Below the pieces are notes generated by a model, which did not search any database, was not told the DNA's origin, and saw nothing but the letters and a program-made list of their open reading frames with translations. From an uncultured Massilia sp. (GTDB lineage: Bacteria > Pseudomonadota > Gammaproteobacteria > Burkholderiales > Burkholderiaceae_D), in the NCBI RefSeq assembly GCF_913773735.1, contig NZ_CAJYEB010000025.1:1-64000 (forward strand): a stretch of DNA of 64,000 nt, read 5' to 3'. Made by a program: the position numbers and the translations under genes. Shown one piece after another: positions 41,722-49,982 of the stretch. How positions within the stretch are numbered: position 1 is the stretch's first letter; each line of letters begins with the position of its first letter.

Positions 41722-42900
41722 TCAAATGCCCGCAGCGCCTTGCAGGCCGATGCCCGACCGGGTGCCTGCCGGCTGTTCGCTCATGCGGGCGAGCGAACCG
41801 TCGGTGCCGATCTTGTACACGACGATCTTGTCGTTGCCGGCATAGTCCTGGTAAAGGTACTTGCCGTCCGGGCTGATCCAGGCATCGGCGGCGAAGCTGG
41901 ATGCCCCGGCCTTGACGCCCGGCTCTGCGGCGGCAGTCGCATTGACCAGCGTGAGCTTGCCGGTCGCGTCGAGCGCGAACTGGGAGACCGTGCCGCCGCC
42001 GTTGCTGACATAGACGAATCGGTTGTCCGGCGTGATCGCGACCCAGCACGGCGCCATCTGGCCGGCGACCTTGACCGGTCCACGCAATGCGGAGAACGCG
42101 CCGCCCGCGCTGAAGCTGTACGAGGTGGCGGTCGTGCCGGCCGCATCGGCGGTCACATAGGTGCCGGCCTGGTCGCCATGCCCGAACACGCCGCCGAACG
42201 GACCGACGCCGACCGTGGCCGAGCTCACGGCCTTGCCCAGCGTGCCGTCGCCATTGATCGGGTAGGCCAGCAGCGTGTTGCCCGGCGTGGCCGGCGTGAG
42301 TGCGCTCAGGAAGCCGTTCACGACCACGTACTTGCGATCCGGGCTGATCGATACCTCGGTCGGCAGCGCGTCCTGTTGCAGGACCGGATACTGTCCGAGT
42401 GCCGTCAGCTTGCCGTCGTCGCCGACCCGGTAGGCGCCCAGCTCGTTCGCGCCGCGCTGGTGCGTCACGTACAACACGCCGTTGGTGAACGCCAGCGAGG
42501 TCGGCTGGATGCCGCCGGTCGGCGACACCGCCTGCAGCGCCAGGCTGCCCGCCCGAGCGATCGAGAACACGCTGACCGTGTTGTCGCCCGCGTTGGCCAC
42601 GAACAGCCGGCGGCCATCGTCGGAGACCACGACGCTGTGGTTGCTGGTCAGCGCGTCCGGCCCAACGGTATTGCCCATGAAGTAGTTGACGCCGTTGGTG
42701 CCTTTGCCGCCGGTACCGACGGGCGCTTGCGGCACGAGCGAGCCGTCGGCATTGCGCAGGTAGTGCAGGACCATGTTGTTCGTGTCGTTCGTCTGCGCGA
42801 ACAACCGGGCGACCGGCGCCGCCGCCGCGTGGTCGTCGCTGCCGCCACAGGCCGCGAGAAGGACGGCAACCGCGGCCGCTACTGCAAAGTGCTTGCTCAT
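41722..42900 (-). CDS. Beta-propeller lipoprotein (lactonase/YncE-like)
   Basis: A 392-aa exported protein with a lipobox (VLLAACGG). It then shows repeating beta-propeller blades with the pattern SxDGRxLFVANxGDNTVSVFSI, SPDRKYVVVNG, TPDNRFVYVSNGGGTVSQF and SPDGKYLYQDYAGNDKI. This is the 7-bladed lactonase/YncE fold. Catalysis is not evident. GGAGAG precedes ATG 42900. It converges with sigF (16 bp apart) and has an exact SigF-type promoter about 100 bp upstream, so it belongs to the same regulon. Confidence 0.85.
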   Translation of the reverse strand: MSKHFAVAAAVAVLLAACGGSDDHAAAAPVARLFAQTNDTNNMVLHYLRNADGSLVPQAPVGTGGKGTNGVNYFMGNTVGPDALTSNHSVVVSDDGRRLFVANAGDNTVSVFSIARAGSLALQAVSPTGGIQPTSLAFTNGVLYVTHQRGANELGAYRVGDDGKLTALGQYPVLQQDALPTEVSISPDRKYVVVNGFLSALTPATPGNTLLAYPINGDGTLGKAVSSATVGVGPFGGVFGHGDQAGTYVTADAAGTTATSYSFSAGGAFSALRGPVKVAGQMAPCWVAITPDNRFVYVSNGGGTVSQFALDATGKLTLVNATAAAEPGVKAGASSFAADAWISPDGKYLYQDYAGNDKIVVYKIGTDGSLARMSEQPAGTRSGIGLQGAAGI

Positions 42901-43006
42901 TGAACTCTCCACTGAGTTGCATCTGGCCTGCACCGGGGATGGACAAGCCTGCCGTGGACTGCACGCGCTGCCGTGTCGCGATGGCTGCTGCAGATCCAGT
43001 GAATAG

Positions 43007-43032
43007 TTCGCCGCGGCGCGCGCCGCGGTTAC
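43007..43032 (-). promoter_or_regulatory. SigF-type promoter for the beta-propeller gene
   Basis: On the minus strand GTAACC (43032-43027), 16 bp made of a GC palindrome, CGAA (43010-43007). The -35 element overlaps the stop codon of the LysR gene just upstream. Confidence 0.78.
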
Positions 43033-43952
43033 AGAGCGGCGAGTTTTTCGGTCATGGCGATGACGAAATCGAGGAAGGCCCGCACACGGGCCGGCATGTG
43101 GTGTCGCGACGGGTAGTACGCGTACACCGGAAACACGTCGTCGGGCCAGTCCGCGAACAGTTCCACCAGGCGGCCATCGGCCATGTAGGGTTCGACGCCC
43201 AGCGTCATGACCTGCGCGATCGCCTCGCCCGCCAGGCAGATGCCATGCATCGTGGCGACGTCGTTGACGGTGAGGCGTCCCGCGACATCGACCTTGACCG
43301 TCCTGCGCCGGCGCTTGAACTCCCACTCGAAGGGGCGTCCGGTCTCCGGATCCCGGTATCGTATGCAGGTATGCGCTGTATTCGCGAGTTCCTCCGGCTT
43401 GGCGGGGCGTCCATAGCGTGCCAGATAGGCCGGCGCCGCGACGGTCAGGATCCGTGTTTCGAGCAGCTTGCGCGCGACCAGGCTGGACGGGCGCGGCACG
43501 CCGAAGCGGATCGCGAGGTCGAATCCATCCGCGACCATGTCGCCGAGTTGGTCGCGGCTGACGATTTCCACTTGCAGCTCCGGGTAGCGGGCGAGGAAAT
43601 CGCCGAGGTGAGGCGCCAGCACGCGCTGGCAAAAGAACGGATCGGCATTGACACGCAAGCGCCCGTGCACGCGCGCGGCGCCTCCGAGTGCGGTCGACAT
43701 GGCCTCTTCCAGCGCCGCCAGCAGCGGCATGACCTGGTCGAGCAGCCGCCGTCCGTCGTCGGTCAGCGTGACGGAGCGGGTCGTGCGGTCGAGCAGCCGG
43801 ACGCCGACCCGGGTCTCGAGGCGCGCGACGGCGCGGCTGACACCGGATTGCGACATCCCGAGTACCTCGGCGGCAGCGCCGAAGCTGCCGCTGTCGACGA
43901 TCGCCGACAGCACGCCCATTCCTGCGAGAAGGTGTTGGTCAGGATTCTGCAT
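43029..43952 (-). CDS. LysR-family transcriptional regulator
   Basis: A 307-aa LysR protein: HTH in residues about 10-68 (MGVLSAIVDSGSFGAAAEVLGMSQSGVSRAVARLE), effector domain from HGRLRVNADPFF to VYAYYPSRHHMPARVRAFLDF. It is divergent from an SDR gene; the pair, followed by redox genes, suggests it regulates the 44-49.6 kb group. The stop codon is shared with the -35 element of the SigF promoter. Confidence 0.9.
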   Translation of the reverse strand: MQNPDQHLLAGMGVLSAIVDSGSFGAAAEVLGMSQSGVSRAVARLETRVGVRLLDRTTRSVTLTDDGRRLLDQVMPLLAALEEAMSTALGGAARVHGRLRVNADPFFCQRVLAPHLGDFLARYPELQVEIVSRDQLGDMVADGFDLAIRFGVPRPSSLVARKLLETRILTVAAPAYLARYGRPAKPEELANTAHTCIRYRDPETGRPFEWEFKRRRRTVKVDVAGRLTVNDVATMHGICLAGEAIAQVMTLGVEPYMADGRLVELFADWPDDVFPVYAYYPSRHHMPARVRAFLDFVIAMTEKLAAL

Positions 43953-44047
43953 TCATGATCCCTGGGCATAAATCAAATGCTGTCCATGTTATCGCCAAAT
44001 GAATCGCGTGGCGCGACAATGCGGCCGTCAGATCCATGGAGAATCGC

Positions 44048-44743
44048 ATGAACCAACAGAACACTGCACTCATCATCGGCGCTTCCCGCGGCCTGGGATG
44101 GGGGCTGGCGCGCGAATACCTGCGGCGTGGGTGGCGCGTGGTCGCCACCGTCCGCGCCGGCAGCCAGGACACGCCGCTGCACGCCCTGCGCAACGACCAT
44201 CAGGACCTCGAGATCGAGGTGCTCGACATCACGCTGCCGGACCAGATCGCGGCCTTGCGCGCGCGCTGCGCCGGGCGCCGTTTCGACCTCATGTTCGTCA
44301 ATGCCGGCGTGAGCAACGATCCGAGCGAGCGCATCGGCGACGTATCGAACGACGAGTTCATGCGCGTCATGCTGACCAATACCCTGTCGCCGATGCGCGT
44401 GGTGGAACGGCTGGGCGACCTGGTGGGCAACAACGGCACCATCGCCCTGATGTCGTCGGAGCTCGGCAGCGTGGCGGCCAACGTCGACGGCGGCTGGGAA
44501 GCCTATCGCGCCAGCAAGGCTGCCCTGAACTCGCTGATGCGTTCGTGGGTGGCCCGCCACCAGGGCGACAGCCGCAGCGTCTTCGTCGTGGCGCCGGGAT
44601 GGGTGCGCACGGAGATGGGCGGTGCCGACGCGCCGCTCGACATCGACACCAGCATCGCCGGTGTCGTCGATACCCTCGCGCGTCGCAGCGGCAGCGGCGG
44701 ATTGGCCTACGTGAACTATCGCGACGAGGTCCTGCCCTGGTAA
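44048..44743 (+). CDS. Short-chain dehydrogenase/reductase
   Basis: A 231-aa SDR: cofactor motif LIIGASRGLGWGLAREYL, NAG motif (FVNAGVSND), catalytic Ser-Tyr-Lys in LMSSELGS and YRASKAALN. The Arg residues after the Gly-rich loop favour NADPH. Start ATG 44048 has GGAGA upstream; ATG 44036 overlaps this site and is less likely. Substrate unknown. Confidence 0.88.
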   Translation: MNQQNTALIIGASRGLGWGLAREYLRRGWRVVATVRAGSQDTPLHALRNDHQDLEIEVLDITLPDQIAALRARCAGRRFDLMFVNAGVSNDPSERIGDVSNDEFMRVMLTNTLSPMRVVERLGDLVGNNGTIALMSSELGSVAANVDGGWEAYRASKAALNSLMRSWVARHQGDSRSVFVVAPGWVRTEMGGADAPLDIDTSIAGVVDTLARRSGSGGLAYVNYRDEVLPW

Positions 44744-44747
44744 GGCG

Positions 44748-45190
44748 TTACGCCAGGCGCTCCATGAACGAACGCGACCATCGGGCGATCGCGTCGGCGC
44801 ATTCATCCAGCGCGAGAGGCCCGGCGCGCAGCAAGCGGACCTCGGCACCCGCGACCTCGCGCGCATCGGCATGCGCCGCAGCCACGTCGAACGAGGGATC
44901 GCGGCATGGCGCTGCAGGTGCAACTGACGGACGAAGCCCATGATGACTTCGGCCAGGTGGTCGAAGGTGGCGTGAAACAGCCCGGGAGCCGGCGCCCGAG
45001 TGGCCGAAGCCCCGCAAGTCCGGCGCGATCAGCCGGTCGCTGCGGTACAGCCGCTGGAGCGGGGCGCGTACAGGCGCGAGGACGACGGAAAGCCGTGCAG
45101 CAGCAGGCCTGCCGGACCGTCCTGCGGACCGGCCTCGCGGTCGAACACGTCCAGGCCGTCGACCTGCGTCGTCGCATGGACGGTTTTCAT
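44748..45190 (-). pseudogene. Decayed alpha/beta hydrolase gene 1
   Basis: The minus strand starts normally (MKTVHATTQVDGLDVFDREA, then LLLHGFPSSSRLYAP at the oxyanion site), overlapping the SDR stop. The reading then changes frame (DRLIAPDLRGFGHSGAG; another shift into HLAEVIMGFVRQLHLQRHA). After that the sequence jumps to the C-terminal end (EVRLLRAGPLALDECADAIARW). The nucleophile elbow and cap are missing, and the His-loop reads GPLALDE instead of GHFALDE. The full-length gene would need about 850 bp; only 443 remain. Confidence 0.75.
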
Positions 45191-45912
45191 CAGATCATCG
45201 CCTTGCCTACCGACGCGCCACCGTCGACGAACAGCGTCTGGCCGGTGATGAAGCCGGCGTCGTCGCTCAGCAGGAAGGCGACGGCTGCGGCGATCTCGTC
45301 CGGTTGGCCGAAGCGTCCCACCGGCACCGCATTCAGGTAGCGCCGTTCGCCTTCGCTGCCATGCGGGTTGTTCTTGCGGAACAGCGCGGTCTCGGTGGGA
45401 CCGGGCGCGACCGCGTTGACGGTGATGCCGGCGGTGGCCAGTTCCAGCGCCCAGGTACGTGCGAACGTGATCAGTGCGGCCTTGGCGCCGGCGTAGGCGC
45501 TGCGCTCGGGCGTGCCAAGTACCGTCAGGCTGGCGATGTTGACGATGCGTCCCCAGCCTTGCGCGCGCATGTGGGGCAGGATCGCCTGCGCCGTCTGCAC
45601 GGCAGGGCGCAGGTTCAGGGCGAGCACGGCATCCAGGTCGTCCAGCGCGATGTCGCCGAGCCTCTGGGGCCGCACCAGCCCGACGTTGTTCACCACGCCG
45701 TCGAAGCGGTACTGCGAGGTGAGACGGTCGAGGGTTGCGGCGGTGGTGGCGCGGTCGGCGAGGTCGACGGCAACCAGCGTGCCGGGAAAGTCCGGCCATT
45801 CCGTATTGCGCGCGAGGCCGACGACGCGATGTCCGGCGCGCGCGAGTCGCCCGGAGATCGCAAGGCCGATGCCCTGGCTGGCGCCGGTGACGAGGAAGGT
45901 TCGTTTGGTCAT
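45190..45912 (-). CDS. Short-chain dehydrogenase/reductase
   Basis: A 240-aa SDR: VTGASQGIGLAISGRLARAG, NNVGL, SLTVLGTPERSAYAGAKAALITFARTWA (catalytic Tyr-Lys) and the Rossmann end DDAGFITGQTLFVDGGAS. It is 3-oxoacyl-ACP reductase-like, so annotation is often FabG-like. CAGGAGC precedes ATG 45912. It lies between the peroxiredoxin and the decayed hydrolase in one leftward run. Confidence 0.9.
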   Translation of the reverse strand: MTKRTFLVTGASQGIGLAISGRLARAGHRVVGLARNTEWPDFPGTLVAVDLADRATTAATLDRLTSQYRFDGVVNNVGLVRPQRLGDIALDDLDAVLALNLRPAVQTAQAILPHMRAQGWGRIVNIASLTVLGTPERSAYAGAKAALITFARTWALELATAGITVNAVAPGPTETALFRKNNPHGSEGERRYLNAVPVGRFGQPDEIAAAVAFLLSDDAGFITGQTLFVDGGASVGKAMI

Positions 45913-45970
45913 GGTGTGCTCCTGCAAAAGCGGACCGGCGCATGCCGGCCGCACGAGGTTCGTCGATGGA

Positions 45971-46642
45971 TCAGGCGGTCGCCAGCAGGCGCTGCAGGAC
46001 GGGCAGCATGCTGTCCGGCTCCGGGCGACGCGTGTAGTCGGGGTTGACCTCGGCGTAGGCGATGACGCCGTCCTGCTTGACGACGTAGCGGGCCGGCATC
46101 GGCAGCGTCCAGGCCGGGTCGTCGTTGAAGGCCGGCAGGTCGTTCTTCAGGTTCTTGTACAAGTCGACCAGGTAGTCCGGCAAGGCGAAGCGCAGGCCGA
46201 ACGCGGCGGCGACATCGTTGTGCGTATCGCTCAGGATGGGAAAGTCGAGCTTGTTCTGGCGCTGCGACTTGCGGCTGTTGGCGGCGGTCTGCGGGGAAAT
46301 CGCGACCAGGTTGGCGCCCAGCGCCTGGAATTGCGGCAGCGTCTCCTGCAGCGCCTGCAACTCGAAGTTGCAGTACGGGCACCAGACGCCGCGGTAGAAA
46401 CTGATGATGAGCGGGCCCTTGGCCAGCAGGTCGGCCGACGACACCGGCTTGCCTTCCGGGTCGTTCAAGGTGAAGCTGGGGGCACGGTCGCCTGCCTTGA
46501 GCGCGCGGCCGGCCTGGCCGGAGGCGACCAGTTCGGCAGTCGCGCGTTCCATGATCGGATGGATGTCGGGCGGGGCGAAATAAGGGGCTTTGCCGCCTTT
46601 GAAGTCGGCTTTGAAGGCGTCGAGTCTGGCTTGCAGCGTCAT
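45971..46642 (-). CDS. AhpC/TSA-family peroxiredoxin
   Basis: A 223-aa thioredoxin-fold peroxidase. The peroxidatic region FYRGVWCPYC (C88, C91) follows DLLAKGPLIISFYRG; LVAISPQTAANS and FPILSDTHNDVAAAFGLRF continue the peroxiredoxin core. A CxxC rather than a lone Cys suggests a PrxQ/AhpE-like disulfide mechanism. ACAGGAG precedes ATG 46642, which overlaps the stop of the decayed hydrolase 2. Confidence 0.9.
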   Translation of the reverse strand: MTLQARLDAFKADFKGGKAPYFAPPDIHPIMERATAELVASGQAGRALKAGDRAPSFTLNDPEGKPVSSADLLAKGPLIISFYRGVWCPYCNFELQALQETLPQFQALGANLVAISPQTAANSRKSQRQNKLDFPILSDTHNDVAAAFGLRFALPDYLVDLYKNLKNDLPAFNDDPAWTLPMPARYVVKQDGVIAYAEVNPDYTRRPEPDSMLPVLQRLLATA

Positions 46643-47415
46643 GATGTGTTCTCCTGTCGGGGTGTGTGAAGCGTTTCGGTAAGACGGATGGTGACGGTCG
46701 CGGGAGGCCGGCGGTAGCCGCCTGGCCGGCATAGCCTGTATGCCGGCCGGGAATGGCCGGCCCAGGGCGCGGCCCGCGCGAGCAGGCGCCGGATCTCGGC
46801 CGCGATCGTGTCGACATGGGTCTCGAGTGCGAAGTGGCCGGTATCGAGCAGACGGACCTCGGCGTTCGGATTGTCGCGACGGAAGGCTGCGGCGCCCGGC
46901 GGAATGAAGAACGGATCGTTCTTGCCCCAGATGACGAGGGTCTGCACCTGCGTCGACTGGAAGAACTGCTGGAATACCGGATACAGCGCGAGGTTGTTGG
47001 CGTAGTCGAGGAACAGGTCGAGCTGGATGTCGGCGTTGCCGGGGCGTTGCATCAGCGCCGCGTCCAGGTGATACGCTTCCGGCGCCACGCTTGCGGGATC
47101 GGCGACGCCGTGCACGTACTGCCACTTCGTGCCGTCCAGCGTCAGCGCGTCGCGCAGGGCATCGCGGTTTTCGACGCTGGCATCGTTCCAGTACGCCTGG
47201 ATCGGCGCCCAGGCGTCGCCGAGGCCCTCCAGGCAGGCGTTGCCGTTCTAGGTCGCGGAACATGTGCGACGACGATGGAAAGCCGTGCAGCAGCAGCAGG
47301 GCGGGCGGGCGCGTCGGCAGGGCCGGCTTCGCGATAAACCACGTCGACGCCATCTGCGGCGGTCGCATGGATGGTCGGACGGCGAGACTGGGTGTCAATC
47401 GACAGGATGGTCCCC
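46639..47415 (-). pseudogene. Decayed alpha/beta hydrolase gene 2
   Basis: Pieces in three frames make up a hydrolase related to the haloalkane dehalogenase/epoxide hydrolase-like group: TIHATAADGVDVVYREAGPA, then LLLLHGFPSSSHMFRDL, then a jump to CLEGLGDAWAPIQAYW-like sequence, and HLDAALMQRPGNADIQLDLF to GHFALETHVDTIAAEIRRLL. The segment with the nucleophile elbow is missing, near 47250, and a start codon is not evident. Both frameshift and deletion are visible, so this is not a functional gene. Confidence 0.78.
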
Positions 47416-47445
47416 TTGAAGTGAGTGAAACGATGTATGCCGTGG

Positions 47446-48078
47446 TCAGGTGGCCGGCACGAGCGCTTCGACGCGCGTGATGGCGCGTTGTACGGCCGGA
47501 CGCTGCGACATCCTGTCGAACCAGCGTGCGACGTGCGGGCTTGCGTCGAGATCGACGCCGGCAAAGGCGCGCCGCCAGATCCAGCCGAAGTGCGCGATGT
47601 CGGCAATCGAGTACGCGTCGCCGGCGACGAATTCGCGCCTGGCCAGCACGCCGTCGAGCAGTCCCAGCGTACGCAGGGCTTCCCCATGGAAGCGTTGGAT
47701 CGCGTGCGGCAACACCTCAGGCGCGAGCTTCTGGAAATAGCCGGCCTGACCGAACGCCGGACTGATCGCGGACGCGTGGAAGAACAGCTGCTCGAAGACG
47801 CGGGCGCGCGCCTCGCCGGCCGCTGGCAACAACGTCCCGTGCCGTTCGGCCAGATAGACCAGGATCGCGGCCGATTCGGTCAGCGACATCGATAGCCCAC
47901 TTTCCAGCACCGTCAGCACGGGTACTTTGGCGTTCGGGTTGCGTGCGACGAACTGCGAGGATCGTTGTTCGCCCTTGCGGACGTTCACGGCGTGCAGTTC
48001 GTAGTCGAGACCCAGCTCTTCCAGGGCGATGACGGGTTTGATGCTGTTGGGCGTGGCGAAAGCGTGGAGCTGGTACAT
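47446..48078 (-). CDS. Glutathione S-transferase
   Basis: A 210-aa GST: thioredoxin-like N-terminal domain with YQLHAFATPNSIKPVIALEELG, NAKVPVL (cis-Pro), LTESAAILVYLAERHG, and a helical C-terminal domain with SIADIAHFGWIWRRAF. It looks like the YfcG/YghU-type beta or theta-like group. AAAGGACA lies before ATG 48078. Probably detoxification of electrophiles together with the other redox genes here. Confidence 0.9.
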   Translation of the reverse strand: MYQLHAFATPNSIKPVIALEELGLDYELHAVNVRKGEQRSSQFVARNPNAKVPVLTVLESGLSMSLTESAAILVYLAERHGTLLPAAGEARARVFEQLFFHASAISPAFGQAGYFQKLAPEVLPHAIQRFHGEALRTLGLLDGVLARREFVAGDAYSIADIAHFGWIWRRAFAGVDLDASPHVARWFDRMSQRPAVQRAITRVEALVPAT

Positions 48079-48125
48079 GGCATGTCCTTTGGATGAGGTG
48101 AGGCCGGCGCATGCCGGCCCGTTCA

Positions 48126-48965
48126 TTATTGTTTGGCGGCCTTCATCGACTTGGCCAGTGCGGCGGCGCTCCCGCCTTCGAGGCTCAGGCCGTAGCCGGT
48201 CTGCTGGATCAGCGCGAGCTTGATCGGCTGGATGAACAAGGTGCGGGTGTCGCGCCGCGTGACTTCCGGCTTGGCGAGGTAGCGCGCGGCCAGCTCGCGC
48301 GCCTTGGTGACGGCCTGGCCATCCGGAACCACGTCGGACACCAGCCCGTAGTCCCTGGCCTGGGCCGCGGTGAACGGCTTCGGGTCGAGCAGCAGGGCTT
48401 CGGCACGCGTCGGACCCATGCGGTAGGACCAGGTCGTGAAGATGCCGTCGCCCGGAACGATGCCGCCGGCGAAGTGCGGGGCGTCGTCGAAGGTGGCGCC
48501 GGCGCCGGCCACGATCACGTTGGCCAGGGCGCAGTACTCGGTGTGGACCCAGCCCTTGCCCTCGACCGCGCAGATCATCGGGACGCGGATGTTGGCGATG
48601 TTTTCGACGATTTGCGTGCCTTCGTCATGCACCTTGGACCAGACATCGGGGTCGCTCACGTCCCCAAAGGAGGCGAAGTCGATGTCGCCCATCCATTGGC
48701 CGCCCTTGCCGGTCAGGATGACGATCTTGTTATCGCGGTCGCGGCTGATGCGATAGAAGGCGTCGACGAAGGCTTCGTGGGCCTTGGCGGTGAACGTGAA
48801 CGGTCCGCCGCCCGTGTTCATCTCGACCAGCAGGACGCCCTGGGCGTCGCGCGTCATGCGCATGTCGTCGGTCTGGGTGAAGTAGGCCGGATCGGCGGCG
48901 TGGGCCAGGCTGGTCATGCCGGCGGCGGCGGCGAGGGCGGCGGCGAGCGTACGCAAGGTATGCAT
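48126..48965 (-). CDS. Exported crotonase-fold (enoyl-CoA hydratase-like) protein
   Basis: A 279-aa protein that combines a Sec signal peptide (1 to about 24, ending LAHA) with a crotonase domain (GPFTFTAKAHEAFVDAFYRISRD, ILTGKGGQWMGDIDFASFG, RVPMICAVEGKGWVHTEYCALAN, MGPTRAEALLLDPKPFTAAQARDYGLV). A crotonase in the periplasm would not meet CoA esters, so the role is unclear; hydrolase or isomerase activities exist in the family. An upstream ATG would precede the signal peptide and is rejected. GAGAGAGAAC is a possible site. Confidence 0.85.
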   Translation of the reverse strand: MHTLRTLAAALAAAAGMTSLAHAADPAYFTQTDDMRMTRDAQGVLLVEMNTGGGPFTFTAKAHEAFVDAFYRISRDRDNKIVILTGKGGQWMGDIDFASFGDVSDPDVWSKVHDEGTQIVENIANIRVPMICAVEGKGWVHTEYCALANVIVAGAGATFDDAPHFAGGIVPGDGIFTTWSYRMGPTRAEALLLDPKPFTAAQARDYGLVSDVVPDGQAVTKARELAARYLAKPEVTRRDTRTLFIQPIKLALIQQTGYGLSLEGGSAAALAKSMKAAKQ

Positions 48966-49044
48966 GGATGTTCTCTCTCGGTATCTGGTCGGGGGGGGCA
49001 TGCTCGAGCCGTCCGCCATGCGCCGACGGCTCGCAGGCGATGCT

Positions 49045-49578
49045 TTACAGGGCCGGCGCGGCAGGGAAGTCGACCGGGACCTGGGTCAGTGCATGCAGGT
49101 AATTGGTGATAATCTTGTCGCCGATGACCATCACGGCGTCGACCAGCTGGCCTTCGGTATAGCCGGCAGCGAAAAACGCATCGACGAGCGCCGGCTCGGC
49201 GTGGCCACGGCGTTCGGTGGCGCTCTTGACCAGGCGGGCCAGGGCGTCGAGCTTGGCGTCGAAGGGCGCGCCGCCCTTGCGGATCGCCATGATCTGGTCC
49301 GGGGTGAAGCCGACCATGCCGCCCAGCGCGGTGTGCGCCGCGAGGCAGTACGCGCATTCGTTGACCTGGCTGACCACCAGGTTGATGACTTCGCGCTCTT
49401 TCTGGTTCAGTGAGCTCTTGCCGTTCTGCAGGGCCAGGTAGTTGCCCAATGCGTGCTCGGAGTACGCCAGCGTGGCGTACAGATTGGGCACCATGCCCAG
49501 GCCTTTCTGCAGTTTTTCGAAGATGGCCTGGTTGGCGGGGGAGACGGTGGCGGCGGTCGGGATGGTGAAGGTTTTCAT
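49045..49578 (-). CDS. AhpD-like alkylhydroperoxidase
   Basis: A 177-aa AhpD/CMD-fold protein with NECAYCLAAHTALG (C75, C78), the AhpD-type redox motif. It opens the leftward run of redox genes. ACAAAGGACG precedes the start. A nearby AhpC-like peroxiredoxin (45971) might be a partner. Confidence 0.9.
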   Translation of the reverse strand: MKTFTIPTAATVSPANQAIFEKLQKGLGMVPNLYATLAYSEHALGNYLALQNGKSSLNQKEREVINLVVSQVNECAYCLAAHTALGGMVGFTPDQIMAIRKGGAPFDAKLDALARLVKSATERRGHAEPALVDAFFAAGYTEGQLVDAVMVIGDKIITNYLHALTQVPVDFPAAPAL

Positions 49579-49982
49579 GATTCGTCCTTTGTGCTTGCTG
49601 TCGTTGAGGTGTGTTGCGACAGGACGAACTATGAGGTTTTCGGACTTTTCAGAGTAGCAAGCCGGGAGGCATAAGGTTTATTCCCTGGAGCGTAGAACTC
49701 GCCGCGGGGGCCGCCGGAGGCGCTCGGGGCTGCGCCTGCATGTCCATGCGGCTGGACTGATGGGATACGCATGCGCGGTGGTGCGCCGACTCATGGAGTG
49801 GTGGAACGCAGGCCCGCCTGCGACACCGCCCGGACGGCGTCGAGTCCTGCGCTCCCCTTCACGTCGACGATCCCGGACACCCTGACGCCCGCGTGCACGC
49901 CGCGCGACCTCGGCTTGCGCATCCTCTCCCGCGCCTGCCCGTCCCGACGCGTGCGCCCCGCGGCGGCAGGGGCCACGGACGA
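49579..49982. other. Intergenic stretch without a convincing gene
   Basis: 404 bp between the AhpD-like gene and the iorB gene end. A short minus-strand frame at 49791-49976 has no ribosome-binding site and no recognisable family. The first 100 bp should hold the AhpD-like gene's promoter, but I see no clear box. Confidence 0.5.

Noticed and set aside
49791..49976. 61-codon minus-strand frame in the 404-bp gap
   Set aside because: No ribosome-binding site and no family; composition like the other shadow frames.
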